Shown here one piece after another: positions 8,096-15,702 of a stretch of DNA of 64,000 nt. Positions within the stretch are counted from its first letter, which is position 1. Each line of letters begins with the position of its first letter. Where the stretch lies: assembly GCF_001653795.1 (NCBI RefSeq), contig NZ_CP011514.1, positions 2,581,715 through 2,645,714 of the forward strand, in the 5' to 3' direction. Both the position numbers and the translations under genes were made by a program. Source of the stretch: Mitsuaria sp. 7 (GTDB taxonomy: Bacteria > Pseudomonadota > Gammaproteobacteria > Burkholderiales > Burkholderiaceae_C). The notes beneath the pieces were generated by a model. That model was not told the origin of the DNA. It made no database searches and saw nothing but the letters and a program-made list of their open reading frames with translations.

Positions 8096-8644
8096 TCAAG
8101 CCGCCGGCTTGGCCTTCTTCGGCTTGGCGGCCGCGTCGTTCAGCGCCGCGGCCGCCTGGAACAGCGCCTTCAGCGCCGTCTCATCGATCTTCTCGCCCTT
8201 GCGGATGTCGATGGCGCGGCGCGCATTGCCGTCCAGGCTCGAATTGAAGAGCTTGCCCGGGTCCGGCAGCTTCGCCCCCTTCGCGAAGGTCATCTTCACG
8301 ACCTCCTTGTAGGTCTCGCCGGTGCAGATCTGGCCGTTGCGCTCGAACACCGGCGTGCCTCGCCACTTCCACGTCTCCTCGACACCCGGCACCGCCTCCT
8401 TCATCAGCTTGCGCAGGCGCGCGAGCATCTCGCCGCGCCAGTCGCCGAGCTCGGCGATGCGGGCATCGATCATCTTGGAAGCGTTCACGCCGGGGACGTT
8501 GTCGTCGCTGGGCGCGGCGCCTCCGAAGGTGCTCTTGGCGACCGGCTTGACCGCCTTCTTCGCCACATACGTCGCGGCGTGCTTGGCGGAGAGCTTGGCG
8601 GCGCCCGTCGCGGGCTTCTTCTTCGGAACGGTGGTGCTGGGCAT
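8096..8644 (-). CDS. DUF1801 domain-containing protein
   Basis: 182 residues. A Lys/Ala-rich amino-terminal tail of about 45 residues is followed by a DUF1801 (YdhG-like) domain: LRKLMKEAVPGVEETWKWRGTPVFE and VKMTFAKGAKL...LFNSSL. Domain function is unknown; it is often found beside VOC proteins, as here. It is the last gene of a minus-strand set AraC, VOC, DUF1801, with 14 bp after the VOC stop. A short Lys/Ala-rich tail ends the protein too. Confidence 0.8.
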   Translation of the reverse strand: MPSTTVPKKKPATGAAKLSAKHAATYVAKKAVKPVAKSTFGGAAPSDDNVPGVNASKMIDARIAELGDWRGEMLARLRKLMKEAVPGVEETWKWRGTPVFERNGQICTGETYKEVVKMTFAKGAKLPDPGKLFNSSLDGNARRAIDIRKGEKIDETALKALFQAAAALNDAAAKPKKAKPAA

Positions 8645-8658
8645 TCGAGTCTCCGGGG

Positions 8659-9072
8659 TCAGTTCTTGAGCTGCTGGATACGGATCATGTTGCCGGCCGG
8701 GTCGCGCACGCCGAAGTCGCGCACGCCGTAGGGCTGGTCGATCGGCTCCTGCACGATCTCCGCGTCCCGCGACTGCAGGCGCTGGAAGGTCTCGTCCAGG
8801 TCCTTCGCCCCCAGCAGCAGCATCGCGTAGGTGCCCTTGGCCATCATCTCGGCGATGGTGCGCTTCTCCTCGTCGGTGAGGCCGGGCGTGGCGTTCGGCG
8901 GGAACAGGACGATGGAGGTGTCCGGCCTGCCCTTGGGCCCGATCGTGATCCAGCGGTTGCCGCCGAAGGCGACGTCCTTGCGGATCTCGAAGTCCAGTCC
9001 ATCGCGGTAGAAGGCCAGCGATTCCTCGGGGTCGGTGTGCGGCAGGAAGGTCGAGTGGATGGTGATGTCCAT
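8659..9072 (-). CDS. VOC family protein
   Basis: 137 residues of the vicinal-oxygen-chelate fold: a starting strand MDITIHSTFL, the ESLAFYRDGLDFEIRKDV helix, and a carboxy-terminal GVRDPAGNMIRIQQ strand with a polar position where a metal ligand is expected. The substrate is unknown. It lies between an AraC-type regulator gene and a DUF1801 gene on the same strand, a combination that suggests one regulated unit. Confidence 0.85.
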   Translation of the reverse strand: MDITIHSTFLPHTDPEESLAFYRDGLDFEIRKDVAFGGNRWITIGPKGRPDTSIVLFPPNATPGLTDEEKRTIAEMMAKGTYAMLLLGAKDLDETFQRLQSRDAEIVQEPIDQPYGVRDFGVRDPAGNMIRIQQLKN

Positions 9073-9159
9073 GTCTGTCTCCAGATGAATGATTCCAGGG
9101 GCTGATGTCAGCGGGGTTGGCGGCCGTCGCCGCCCAGGTCCGAACCCTTGGAACGCAGT

Positions 9160-9609
9160 CTAGGGGGACGATTTCTCCGGCGCTTCTCGATTCCTGATCG
9201 GACGCGTCACCTGCTTGGCGACGCAGGACGGCAGGCCTTCGGTGTCGGCCGCGGCGTCGCGGCGGTAGACGCTGGGCGGCACGCCCACCAGCTCGGTGAA
9301 CCGGGTGCTGAAGGTGCCCAGCGAGGAGCAGCCGACCTCGAAGCAGATCTCGGTGACGCTGAGGTCGCCGCGGCGCAGCAGCGCCATGGCGCGCTCGATG
9401 CGGCGGGTCATCAGGTAGGCGTAGACGGACTCGCCGTAGGCCAGGCGGAACTGCCGGCTCAGGTGGCCGGCCGACATGCCGATGCCCTGCGCCAGCGCCT
9501 CGACGTCCAGCGGCTGGGCGTACTCGCGGTCGATGCGGTCACGGACGCGCCGCAGGCGAGCAAGGTCGCGCAGCCGGGTGCTTGGAGGATCGTCGGGCGC
9601 AGCGTGCAT
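9160..9609 (-). CDS. AraC family regulator, DNA-binding domain only
   Basis: 149 residues, essentially a stand-alone AraC/XylS DNA-binding domain with two helix-turn-helix units (LAQGIGMSAGHLSRQFRLAYGE; ICFEVGCSSLGTFSTRFTELVGVPP). There is no ligand-binding domain, so it resembles SoxS/MarA-sized regulators. I chose the ATG at 9609: the frame extends 21 codons further upstream, but those codons lie in a 45-bp dispersed repeat and are not gene-specific. It probably controls the VOC-DUF1801 genes that follow on the same strand. Confidence 0.85.
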   Translation of the reverse strand: MHAAPDDPPSTRLRDLARLRRVRDRIDREYAQPLDVEALAQGIGMSAGHLSRQFRLAYGESVYAYLMTRRIERAMALLRRGDLSVTEICFEVGCSSLGTFSTRFTELVGVPPSVYRRDAAADTEGLPSCVAKQVTRPIRNREAPEKSSP

Positions 9610-9640
9610 CCGGACATCGTACTCAGCTCTACTGCCACCA

Positions 9641-9685
9641 CCGCTGGCCCTCACCCCCACCCTCTCCCGCAAGCGGGAGAGGGAG
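9641..9685. repeat. 45-bp dispersed palindromic repeat, copy 1
   Basis: This copy contains an 11-bp-arm hairpin (CCTCTCCCGC-AA-GCGGGAGAGG core) plus a 20-bp flank. It is inverted relative to copy 2 at 9731-9775 with a single mismatch, and matches copy 3 at 46920-46963. Together copies 1 and 2 can also form one long cruciform between the AraC and STM4015 genes. Confidence 0.85.
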
Positions 9686-9730
9686 TCCGGCCGGATCGAC
9701 TCGCGGCGCCTGATCCTCTTGCTCCTCTTG

Positions 9731-9775
9731 CTCCCTCTCCCGCTTGCGGGAGAGGGCGGGGGTGAGGGCCAGCGG
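9731..9775. repeat. 45-bp dispersed palindromic repeat, copy 2
   Basis: Inverted copy of the element at 9641-9685. As it lies 104 bp before the STM4015 start, it could act as a terminator or insulator between the AraC unit and the six-gene cluster. It also supplies an in-frame but unrelated upstream extension for the STM4015 gene. Confidence 0.85.
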
Positions 9776-9878
9776 TCTCGCCACTCCGCCGTCGTCCGGA
9801 CCCCGGTTCCCGTGCATCAAACCGTCGCTTCGTTCCGCTATCCTTCGCGGCTCAATCGAACACCCAGTGGAGGGGGTC

Positions 9879-10796
9879 ATGACCATCTCGGAGCGCACGG
9901 AAACCTTTTTCGGCAAGACCGTCCAGGACTACGAGGGCGGTGCCGTCACCGGCGGCCCCGGCGTGGTCCACCGGCTGGTGCTGGACTACGACGACGACCG
10001 CAGCCTCGTGGCCCTGCTCGACGAGTACCTCGCGCAGGTCGATCCCGGCCAGCTCGAAGCCCTGATCCTCGGTCGCTGGAATGAACCGCACGACGACGGT
10101 CCCGACCCCGTCCTGGACCGCCTCGCCGAACTCGCGCCGCAACTCCCCAGGCTCAAGGCGCTGTTCGTCGGCGACATGACCTACGAGGAGTGCGAGATCT
10201 CCTGGATCATCCAGGGCACGCGCTACGGCCATCTGCTGCAGGCCTTCCCCCAACTGGAAGTGCTGCGCATCCGCGGCGCCACCTCGCTGGAATGGCAGCC
10301 CCTGACCCACGCCAACCTGCGCGAACTCACCATCGAGAGCGGCGGCCTGCCGTCGGAGATCGCCAAGGCGCTCGCCGAATCCTCGTTCCCGGCGCTGACC
10401 CACCTCGAGCTGTGGCTGGGCACTGACGGCTACGGCTTCGACGGCGACGTCGCGCTGTACCGCCAGGTGCTGGCGACACTGCGCACGCCGACGCTGCGCG
10501 TGCTCGGCCTGCGCGACTCGGAGATCGCCGACGACCTGGCCGTCTGGCTGGCCGGTGAATCCTGGGTCGCCTCGCTGTACACGCTGGACCTGTCCCTCGG
10601 CACGATCGGCGACGCCGGCGCCAAGGCGCTCCTTGCCAGCCCGCACGTCGCCTCGCTGAAGCGGCTGGACCTGTCGCACCACTACATCTCCGAGCCGCTG
10701 CAGGCGCAGCTGCGCGCGGCGATCCCCGGCGTGGTGCTCGACGATGCGCAGGACAGCGGCGACGACGACGACCGCTACGTCGCCGTCGGCGAGTGA
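9879..10796 (+). CDS. STM4015 family protein (leucine-rich-repeat-like)
   Basis: 305 residues. This family is named after a Salmonella locus and has no known function. The sequence shows repeated Leu-rich units (LEVLRIRGATSL, LRELTIESGGLP, LTHLELWLG, LYTLDLSLGTIGDAGAKAL, LKRLDLSHHYIS), i.e. a leucine-rich-repeat-like solenoid that may bind a protein partner. The ATG at 9879 has a strong ribosome binding site (GGAGGGGG) and is preferred over upstream in-frame codons inside a dispersed repeat. It is the first gene of six; its TGA overlaps the next GTG. No signal peptide, so cytoplasmic. Confidence 0.85.
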   Translation: MTISERTETFFGKTVQDYEGGAVTGGPGVVHRLVLDYDDDRSLVALLDEYLAQVDPGQLEALILGRWNEPHDDGPDPVLDRLAELAPQLPRLKALFVGDMTYEECEISWIIQGTRYGHLLQAFPQLEVLRIRGATSLEWQPLTHANLRELTIESGGLPSEIAKALAESSFPALTHLELWLGTDGYGFDGDVALYRQVLATLRTPTLRVLGLRDSEIADDLAVWLAGESWVASLYTLDLSLGTIGDAGAKALLASPHVASLKRLDLSHHYISEPLQAQLRAAIPGVVLDDAQDSGDDDDRYVAVGE

Positions 10797-11878
10797 GCCG
10801 GAGCGTCCGCATGACCCGATGGGTGGTGCTGGGCGTGGGCGACGGCAAACGCGCGCGCGGCCTGCAGGCCGCCGCCGCGACCGCCGGCGTGCCAGTGCAG
10901 GTCGTCGAATGGCGGGACTGGCTCGCCGGCTCCCCCGCCCTGCCCGATGCGTTGCGGACGCCGTGCCGCTTCAAGGTCGAGCCGCCGGGCGACGATCCCC
11001 AGGCTCACCTCGCGCTGCTGCACCTGGGCTGCGAGCGCCTCGGCCGGGCGCCCTGCCCCGCCCCCGAGCGCGGTGAGCTGGTGGGCGCCGATGCCTGGTT
11101 CGCCGGCTTCGAAGCCGCAATGCAGCGTCTGACGGCGCTGCTCGCGGAGCGACCGTTGGCCGAGCCCGTGAACGCCCCCGACGAGATCGTCGCCATGACC
11201 GACAAGCTGCTCTGCCAGCAGCGCCTGCGCGAACACGGCATCGCCACCGCCCCGCTGCTGGGCGCGGTGGACGGCTACGACCACCTCGTCGCGATGCTCG
11301 ATCGCGAGGACCTCGATCGCGTGTTCGTCAAATCGCGCTACGGCTCCTCGGCCGCCGGCGTGATCGCCTACCGCCGCGGCGCCGGCCGCCAGCAGGCCAC
11401 CACCTCGGCGCTGCTGCACGACGACGGCCAGCGCCTGTTCAACGTCAAGCGGCTGCGCGCCTACCAGCGCCCCGACGAGATCCGGCGCGTCATCGACCTC
11501 GTGGCCGCCCAGGGCGCCTACGTCGAGGCCTGGCTCCCGAAGCCGCGCGCCGGCAGCGGCCATTTCGACCTGCGCGTCGTCACCTTCGCCGCGCGGGCCG
11601 CGCACCGGGTGGCGCGGGTGGGACAACGGCCGATGACCAACCTGCACCTGGACAGCGAGCGCGCCGATCCCGCCCGGCTGATGCCGTCGCACGACCTGTC
11701 CGCCATGGAAGCGACGGCCGAACAGGCCGCCCGCGTGTTCCCGCGCGCCGGCATCGTCGGCTTCGACCTGGTGGTGCGCCGCGGCGAGGCGCGCGTCCTG
11801 GAAGCCAATGCCTTCGGCGATCTGCTGCCTGGTCTGCTCTGGCAAGGGCGCGACACCTACGCCACCGCGCTGACCTGA
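10793..11878 (+). CDS. STM4014 family protein (ATP-grasp-like)
   Basis: 361 residues. The central region (KLLCQQRLREHGIATAPLL, RVFVKSRYGSSAAGVIAY) and the carboxy-terminal GIVGFDLVVRRGEARVLEANAFGD look like an ATP-grasp ligase: a lysine-bearing ATP-binding strand and a terminal E-x-N metal site. Such enzymes join a carboxylate to an amine or thiol through an acyl-phosphate. The GTG at 10793 overlaps the STM4015 stop (GTGA); an ATG at 10811 is the alternative start. The real substrate is unknown. Confidence 0.85.
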   Translation: MSRSVRMTRWVVLGVGDGKRARGLQAAAATAGVPVQVVEWRDWLAGSPALPDALRTPCRFKVEPPGDDPQAHLALLHLGCERLGRAPCPAPERGELVGADAWFAGFEAAMQRLTALLAERPLAEPVNAPDEIVAMTDKLLCQQRLREHGIATAPLLGAVDGYDHLVAMLDREDLDRVFVKSRYGSSAAGVIAYRRGAGRQQATTSALLHDDGQRLFNVKRLRAYQRPDEIRRVIDLVAAQGAYVEAWLPKPRAGSGHFDLRVVTFAARAAHRVARVGQRPMTNLHLDSERADPARLMPSHDLSAMEATAEQAARVFPRAGIVGFDLVVRRGEARVLEANAFGDLLPGLLWQGRDTYATALT

Positions 11879-11879
11879 T

Positions 11880-11940
11880 CCGATGAGCCATCCGCAGAGT
11901 CCTCCGATGAGCCCTCCGATGAGCGATCCGATGAGCCAGG
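11880..11940. repeat. Degenerate 12-bp repeat with multiple start codons
   Basis: The unit TCCGATGAGC recurs four times around positions 11880-11936 and gives ATG codons at 11883, 11907, 11919 and 11931, all in the frame of the STM4013-type gene. It encodes a Met-Ser-x-Pro repeat ahead of the conserved fold. Confidence 0.75.
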
Positions 11941-12743
11941 ACCTCGACATGAACCGCGTGGTCGGCACCCACGACCTGGTGCTGATCACCTTGGACACGC
12001 TGCGCTTCGACGTCGCGCAGGACCTGTTCGAGCGCGGCGAGCTGCCGACGCTCGCGCGGCATCTGCCGGCCGGCGGCTGGGAACGCCGCCATTCGCCGGG
12101 CAGCTTCACCTACGCGGCCCACCACGCCTTCTTCGCCGGTTATCTGCCCACGCCGGCGGCGCCCGGTCGTCATGCCCGGCTGTTCGCGAGCGCCTTCCGC
12201 GGCAGCGAGACCACCGGGCGGCGCACCTTCGCCTTCGAGGAGGCGTCGCTGCCCGAAGCGCTGGCGGCGCGCGGCTATCACACGATGTGCATAGGCGGCG
12301 TCGGCTTCTTCAACAAGCAGAACGCGCTGGGCCGGGTGCTGCCGGGGCTGTTCGCCGAGAGCCACTGGAATCCCTCGCTCGGCGTGGGTCGGCGCGACTC
12401 GGCCCGGCGGCAGGTCGCGCTGGCCGTGGAACGCTTGAACGCCGTCGAGGGTCGGGTCTTGCTGTTCATCAACGTGTCGGCGCTCCATGCGCCCAACCGC
12501 GTGCACCTGCCCGGCCGCGACGAGGACTCGATCGAGACCCACGCCGCCGCGCTGCGCAGCGTCGATGCGGCGCTGGCCCCGCTGTTCGAGGCCTGCGCCG
12601 CGCGCGCGCCGACCTTCGTCATCGCCTGTTCCGATCACGGGACCGCCTACGGCGAGGACGGCCACCACGGCCATCGCGTCGCGCACGACGTCGTGTGGAC
12701 CGTGCCCTACGCGCAATTCTTCCTCGGGAGTTCCCAGTGCTGA
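11883..12743 (+). CDS. STM4013/SEN3800 family sulfatase-fold hydrolase
   Basis: 286 residues of the alkaline phosphatase/sulfatase superfamily: LVLITLDTLRFD at the start of the fold holds the metal Asp, and CSDHGTAYGEDGHHGHR holds the second metal site (D-H-G and H-x-x-H). The nucleophile region is near SPGSFTYAAHHAFFAGYLP. It lacks a signal peptide, unlike exported sulfatases. Five in-frame ATG codons (11883, 11907, 11919, 11931, 11949) are created by a 12-bp repeat; the conserved fold starts after the last one, so the true start is open. Confidence 0.85.
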   Translation: MSHPQSPPMSPPMSDPMSQDLDMNRVVGTHDLVLITLDTLRFDVAQDLFERGELPTLARHLPAGGWERRHSPGSFTYAAHHAFFAGYLPTPAAPGRHARLFASAFRGSETTGRRTFAFEEASLPEALAARGYHTMCIGGVGFFNKQNALGRVLPGLFAESHWNPSLGVGRRDSARRQVALAVERLNAVEGRVLLFINVSALHAPNRVHLPGRDEDSIETHAAALRSVDAALAPLFEACAARAPTFVIACSDHGTAYGEDGHHGHRVAHDVVWTVPYAQFFLGSSQC

Positions 12744-14146
12744 AGACGCTGTCCCTGGCCGATGCGATGCGTCGCGGGGCCTACCAGACCTACTCCTACA
12801 GCTATCCGCACAAGAGCGCCTACCGGGCGCTGGCGGCGCCGCGCGCGCTGGACGCGCTGTGGGCCGCGGAGGACCGCTCGGCGCTCTTCGCCTATGTGCA
12901 CCTGCCCTTCTGCACGATGCGCTGCGGCTTCTGCAATCTCTTCGCGATGGCGCAGCCGGACGACGCGCTGGTCGACGCCTACGTCGACGCGGTGGTGCGG
13001 CAGATGCAGGTGATGGATCGCGTCCTCGGCGAGCGGCGCTTCGCGCGTCTTGCGCTGGGCGGCGGGACGCCGACCTTCCTCTCGGCGGGTCAGCTCGAGC
13101 GGATCTACGCGGGCGCCGGGCGCTGGCTGGGCATCGATCTCGCGGCCACGCCGTCGGGCATCGAGGTCTCGCCGGAGACCGTCACGCGCGAGCGCCTGCA
13201 GGTCTGCCGCGCCATGGGCGTGCGGCGCGTCAGCATGGGCATCCAGAGCTTCGCCGAGGCGGAGATGCGGGCGCTGGCGCGACCGCAGCAGAACCGCGTC
13301 GTCGCCGAGGCGATCGCGGAGATCCGCCACGCCGGCTTCGAGGTGATGAACCTGGACCTGATCTACGGCATCGCCGGCCAGACGCCGGCGAGCTGGCTGG
13401 CGTCGCTCGACAGCGCGCTGGCCTTCGCGCCGGAGGAGCTCTACCTGTACCCGCTCTACGTGCGCGCGCCCACCGGCTTGGGCAAGCTGGCGATCCGGCG
13501 GGCCGATCAGCTCGGAGCAGGCGGCGGAATCAGCAGCGGAATCAGCGGGGAGGTAGCCGGCGGAATGGGCGACGGCAAGGGCGGCGAGGATCTGCGCCAG
13601 ACGCTCTACCTGCTCGCGCGTGATCGCCTGCGCGCGGCCGGCTACCGCCAGGTCTCGATGCGCATGTTCCGCGCGCCGCATGCGCCGCAGGACGACGGCC
13701 CGGTGTACTGCTGCCAGGACGACGGCATGGTGGGGCTGGGCGCGGGCGCGCGCTCCTACACACGCACGCTGCACTGGTCCACCCACTACGCGGTCGAGCG
13801 CGCCGCCACGCGCGACATCGTGCAGGACTTCATCGCGCACGACGACGGACAGTTCGCGCACGCACGCTACGGCTTCGAGCTGGACGGCGAGGAGCAGCGG
13901 CGACGCCACGTCATCCAGTCATTGCTGACCGAGCCGGGCCTGTCGCACGCGGCCTATGCGCAGCGCTTCGGCGCCGATGTCCTGGACGAGCTGCCGCAGC
14001 TGCGTGAACTGGTCGCCCTGGAGCTGGCGGACGACGATGGGACGCTGCTCGCGCTGAACGAGCGCGGCATCGCCTACGCCGACACCATCGGGCCGTGGCT
14101 CGCCTCGACGCGGGTGCGCGGGATGAGTGCCGGCGACACATGCTGA
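12737..14146 (+). CDS. STM4012 family radical SAM protein
   Basis: 469 residues, related to the HemN/HemW branch of radical SAM enzymes. The [4Fe-4S] motif is Cys59-x3-Cys63-x2-Cys66 (CTMRCGFC), followed by a GGGTPTFL glycine motif for SAM binding and the MGIQSF and LDLIYGIAGQT strands. The usual HemW-like carboxy-terminal region is present. A Gly/Ser/Met-rich insertion of about 20 residues sits near residue 258. The likely start is GTG 12737, overlapping the previous gene by 7 bp. The reaction is unknown. Confidence 0.9.
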   Translation: MLKTLSLADAMRRGAYQTYSYSYPHKSAYRALAAPRALDALWAAEDRSALFAYVHLPFCTMRCGFCNLFAMAQPDDALVDAYVDAVVRQMQVMDRVLGERRFARLALGGGTPTFLSAGQLERIYAGAGRWLGIDLAATPSGIEVSPETVTRERLQVCRAMGVRRVSMGIQSFAEAEMRALARPQQNRVVAEAIAEIRHAGFEVMNLDLIYGIAGQTPASWLASLDSALAFAPEELYLYPLYVRAPTGLGKLAIRRADQLGAGGGISSGISGEVAGGMGDGKGGEDLRQTLYLLARDRLRAAGYRQVSMRMFRAPHAPQDDGPVYCCQDDGMVGLGAGARSYTRTLHWSTHYAVERAATRDIVQDFIAHDDGQFAHARYGFELDGEEQRRRHVIQSLLTEPGLSHAAYAQRFGADVLDELPQLRELVALELADDDGTLLALNERGIAYADTIGPWLASTRVRGMSAGDTC

Positions 14147-15024
14147 CCCTGCCCCTGCAGACCCCGCCCCTGCTGACCCTGCTCTACCGGGGCAGTCTGG
14201 AGAGCTGCAACTACACCTGCGGCTACTGCCCGTTCGCCAAACGGCGCGACTCGCGGGCCACGCTGGCGCGCGACGCGGCCGAAGTGGCCCGGTTCGTCGC
14301 CTGGGCGGCCGGCCAGACACGGCCGCTGCGCGTGCTGTTCACGCCCTGGGGCGAGGCGCTCGTGCGGCGGCACTACCGCGAGGCGATGCTCGCGCTGGCC
14401 GCGATGCCGCACGTGTCCCAGGTCGCTCTCCAGACCAACCTGTCCGGACCGCTCGCCTGGCTGGCCGACGCGCCGGCGGGCAAGTTGTCGCTGTGGTGCA
14501 CCTATCACCCCGGCCAGACGACGCTGGCGCGCTTCGTCGAACGCACGCAGCGGCTGGATGCGATGGGCGTGCGCCATTCGGTGGGCGTGGTCGCTCGGCG
14601 CGAGCATTACGACGACATCCATGCGCTGCGCGCGGCGCTGCCGTCGGGCAGCAGCGTCTGGCTCAACGCGTACGACCGGCGCGGGCCGGGGTACTACACC
14701 GCGGACGACCTCGCCTGGATGGAGGCCATCGATCCGTGGTTCGGACTGCAGCACGCACCGCCGCCGTCGCGCGGCGCGGCATGCCGTGCCGGGTCCGAGG
14801 TGCTGTCGGTCGACGGCGACGGCGAACTGACCCGCTGCCACTTCATCCCGCAGCGCCTGGGCAACCTTTACGCGGATGCCCTCGACGAGGTGCTGAAGGA
14901 GCGCCGTTGCAGCCGCCTGCGCTGCGATTGCTTCATCGGCTACGCGCATCGGCGCGACCTGCCCTTGCACGAGCAGTTCGGCGACGGGCTGCTGGCGCGC
15001 ATCCCGATCGCGGCGACACCATGA
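14140..15024 (+). CDS. STM4011 family radical SAM protein
   Basis: 294 residues. The canonical Cys23-x3-Cys27-x2-Cys30 motif (CNYTCGYC) binds the radical SAM cluster. Additional cysteines in ACRAGSEVLSVDGDGELTRCHF and CSRLRCDCF near the end resemble a SPASM/twitch auxiliary iron-sulfur region, as in enzymes that modify peptides. ATG 14140 overlaps the STM4012 stop (ATGCTGA). It is probably cytoplasmic and acts in the same pathway as its five neighbours; the substrate is unknown. Confidence 0.9.
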   Translation: MLTLPLQTPPLLTLLYRGSLESCNYTCGYCPFAKRRDSRATLARDAAEVARFVAWAAGQTRPLRVLFTPWGEALVRRHYREAMLALAAMPHVSQVALQTNLSGPLAWLADAPAGKLSLWCTYHPGQTTLARFVERTQRLDAMGVRHSVGVVARREHYDDIHALRAALPSGSSVWLNAYDRRGPGYYTADDLAWMEAIDPWFGLQHAPPPSRGAACRAGSEVLSVDGDGELTRCHFIPQRLGNLYADALDEVLKERRCSRLRCDCFIGYAHRRDLPLHEQFGDGLLARIPIAATP

Positions 15025-15524
15025 TCGTGTGGTTCACTGGCCGCCCGGCCGCCGGCAAGACGACGGTCGCGACCGCGGTGGTCGAGCGTCTGCAGGCGCA
15101 GGGACGATCCGCGCAGTTGCTCGACGGCGACGTGCTGCGCCGAGAGATCAGCCAGGACCTGGGCTTCTCGCGGGCCGACCGCGACGAGCAGGTTCGCCGC
15201 GCGGCCATGGCGGCGCGCGCGCTGGCCGACACGGGGGTCGTCGCGGTGGTGGCGCTGGTGTCGCCGTTCCGCGAGGCGCGTGCGCACGCACGAGCGTTGT
15301 GTGCCCCGCACGCGTTCCTCGAGGTGTACGTCGACGCGCCGCTCGACGTCGCCGAGGCGCGCGATCCGAAGGGCCTGTACCGACGCGCCCGCCGCGGCGA
15401 GATCGCCGAATTCACCGGCATCGATTCGCCGTACGAGACGCCGGAGTCACCGGACCTGCGACTGGATGCCGCGGCGCTGCCGCCGGCATCGCTGACGGAC
15501 GAGGTCATGCAGCGACTGCGCTGA
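15021..15524 (+). CDS. Adenylyl-sulfate kinase-like P-loop kinase
   Basis: 167 residues, close in layout to CysC: Walker A GRPAAGKTT (residues 7-15), LLDGDVLRREISQDLGFSRADRD, VSPFREAR, and the lid segment DPKGLYRRARRGEIAEFTGIDSPYE. CysC phosphorylates adenosine 5'-phosphosulfate at the 3' position with ATP to make PAPS, the sulfate donor. It overlaps the STM4011 gene by ATGA, and no ATP sulfurylase or PAPS reductase gene is nearby. A role within the cluster is therefore more likely than bulk sulfur assimilation. Confidence 0.8.
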   Translation: MIVWFTGRPAAGKTTVATAVVERLQAQGRSAQLLDGDVLRREISQDLGFSRADRDEQVRRAAMAARALADTGVVAVVALVSPFREARAHARALCAPHAFLEVYVDAPLDVAEARDPKGLYRRARRGEIAEFTGIDSPYETPESPDLRLDAAALPPASLTDEVMQRLR

Positions 15525-15529
15525 GCGCT

Positions 15530-15594
15530 CGATTCGAGGGTTCGATTCAAGGAGTCGATTCAAGGGGTCGATCCGAGCGGTCGATCCGAGCCGG
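15530..15594. repeat. 13-bp tandem repeat, five copies
   Basis: Units of the form TCGATYCRAGGRG follow one another after the APS-kinase-like gene, drifting from TCGATTCGAGG to TCGATCCGAGCGG. They fill most of the first 70 bp of the 178-bp gap before the OsmC-YcaO gene. No protein or RNA gene is seen in the gap. Confidence 0.8.
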
Positions 15595-15702
15595 CGACAA
15601 TGGAGGGATTCCCGCGGGCAAGGATCGTCCCCTGCCCGCCTGGTTGTCGCTGGCCGTCGCCGCCCGCCGCAGCCGCCCCCCTTTTCGTTTCAGAGCAGTC
15701 CC

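Noticed and set aside
9160..9775. Longer starts for the AraC and STM4015 genes inside the 45-bp repeats
   Set aside because: The extra residues are encoded by the dispersed repeat, not by the genes; better starts with family-like beginnings or strong ribosome binding sites exist.
15021..15524. Assignment as housekeeping cysC of sulfate assimilation
   Set aside because: No cysD, cysN or cysH neighbour and tight overlap with the radical SAM cluster; kept as APS-kinase-like only.
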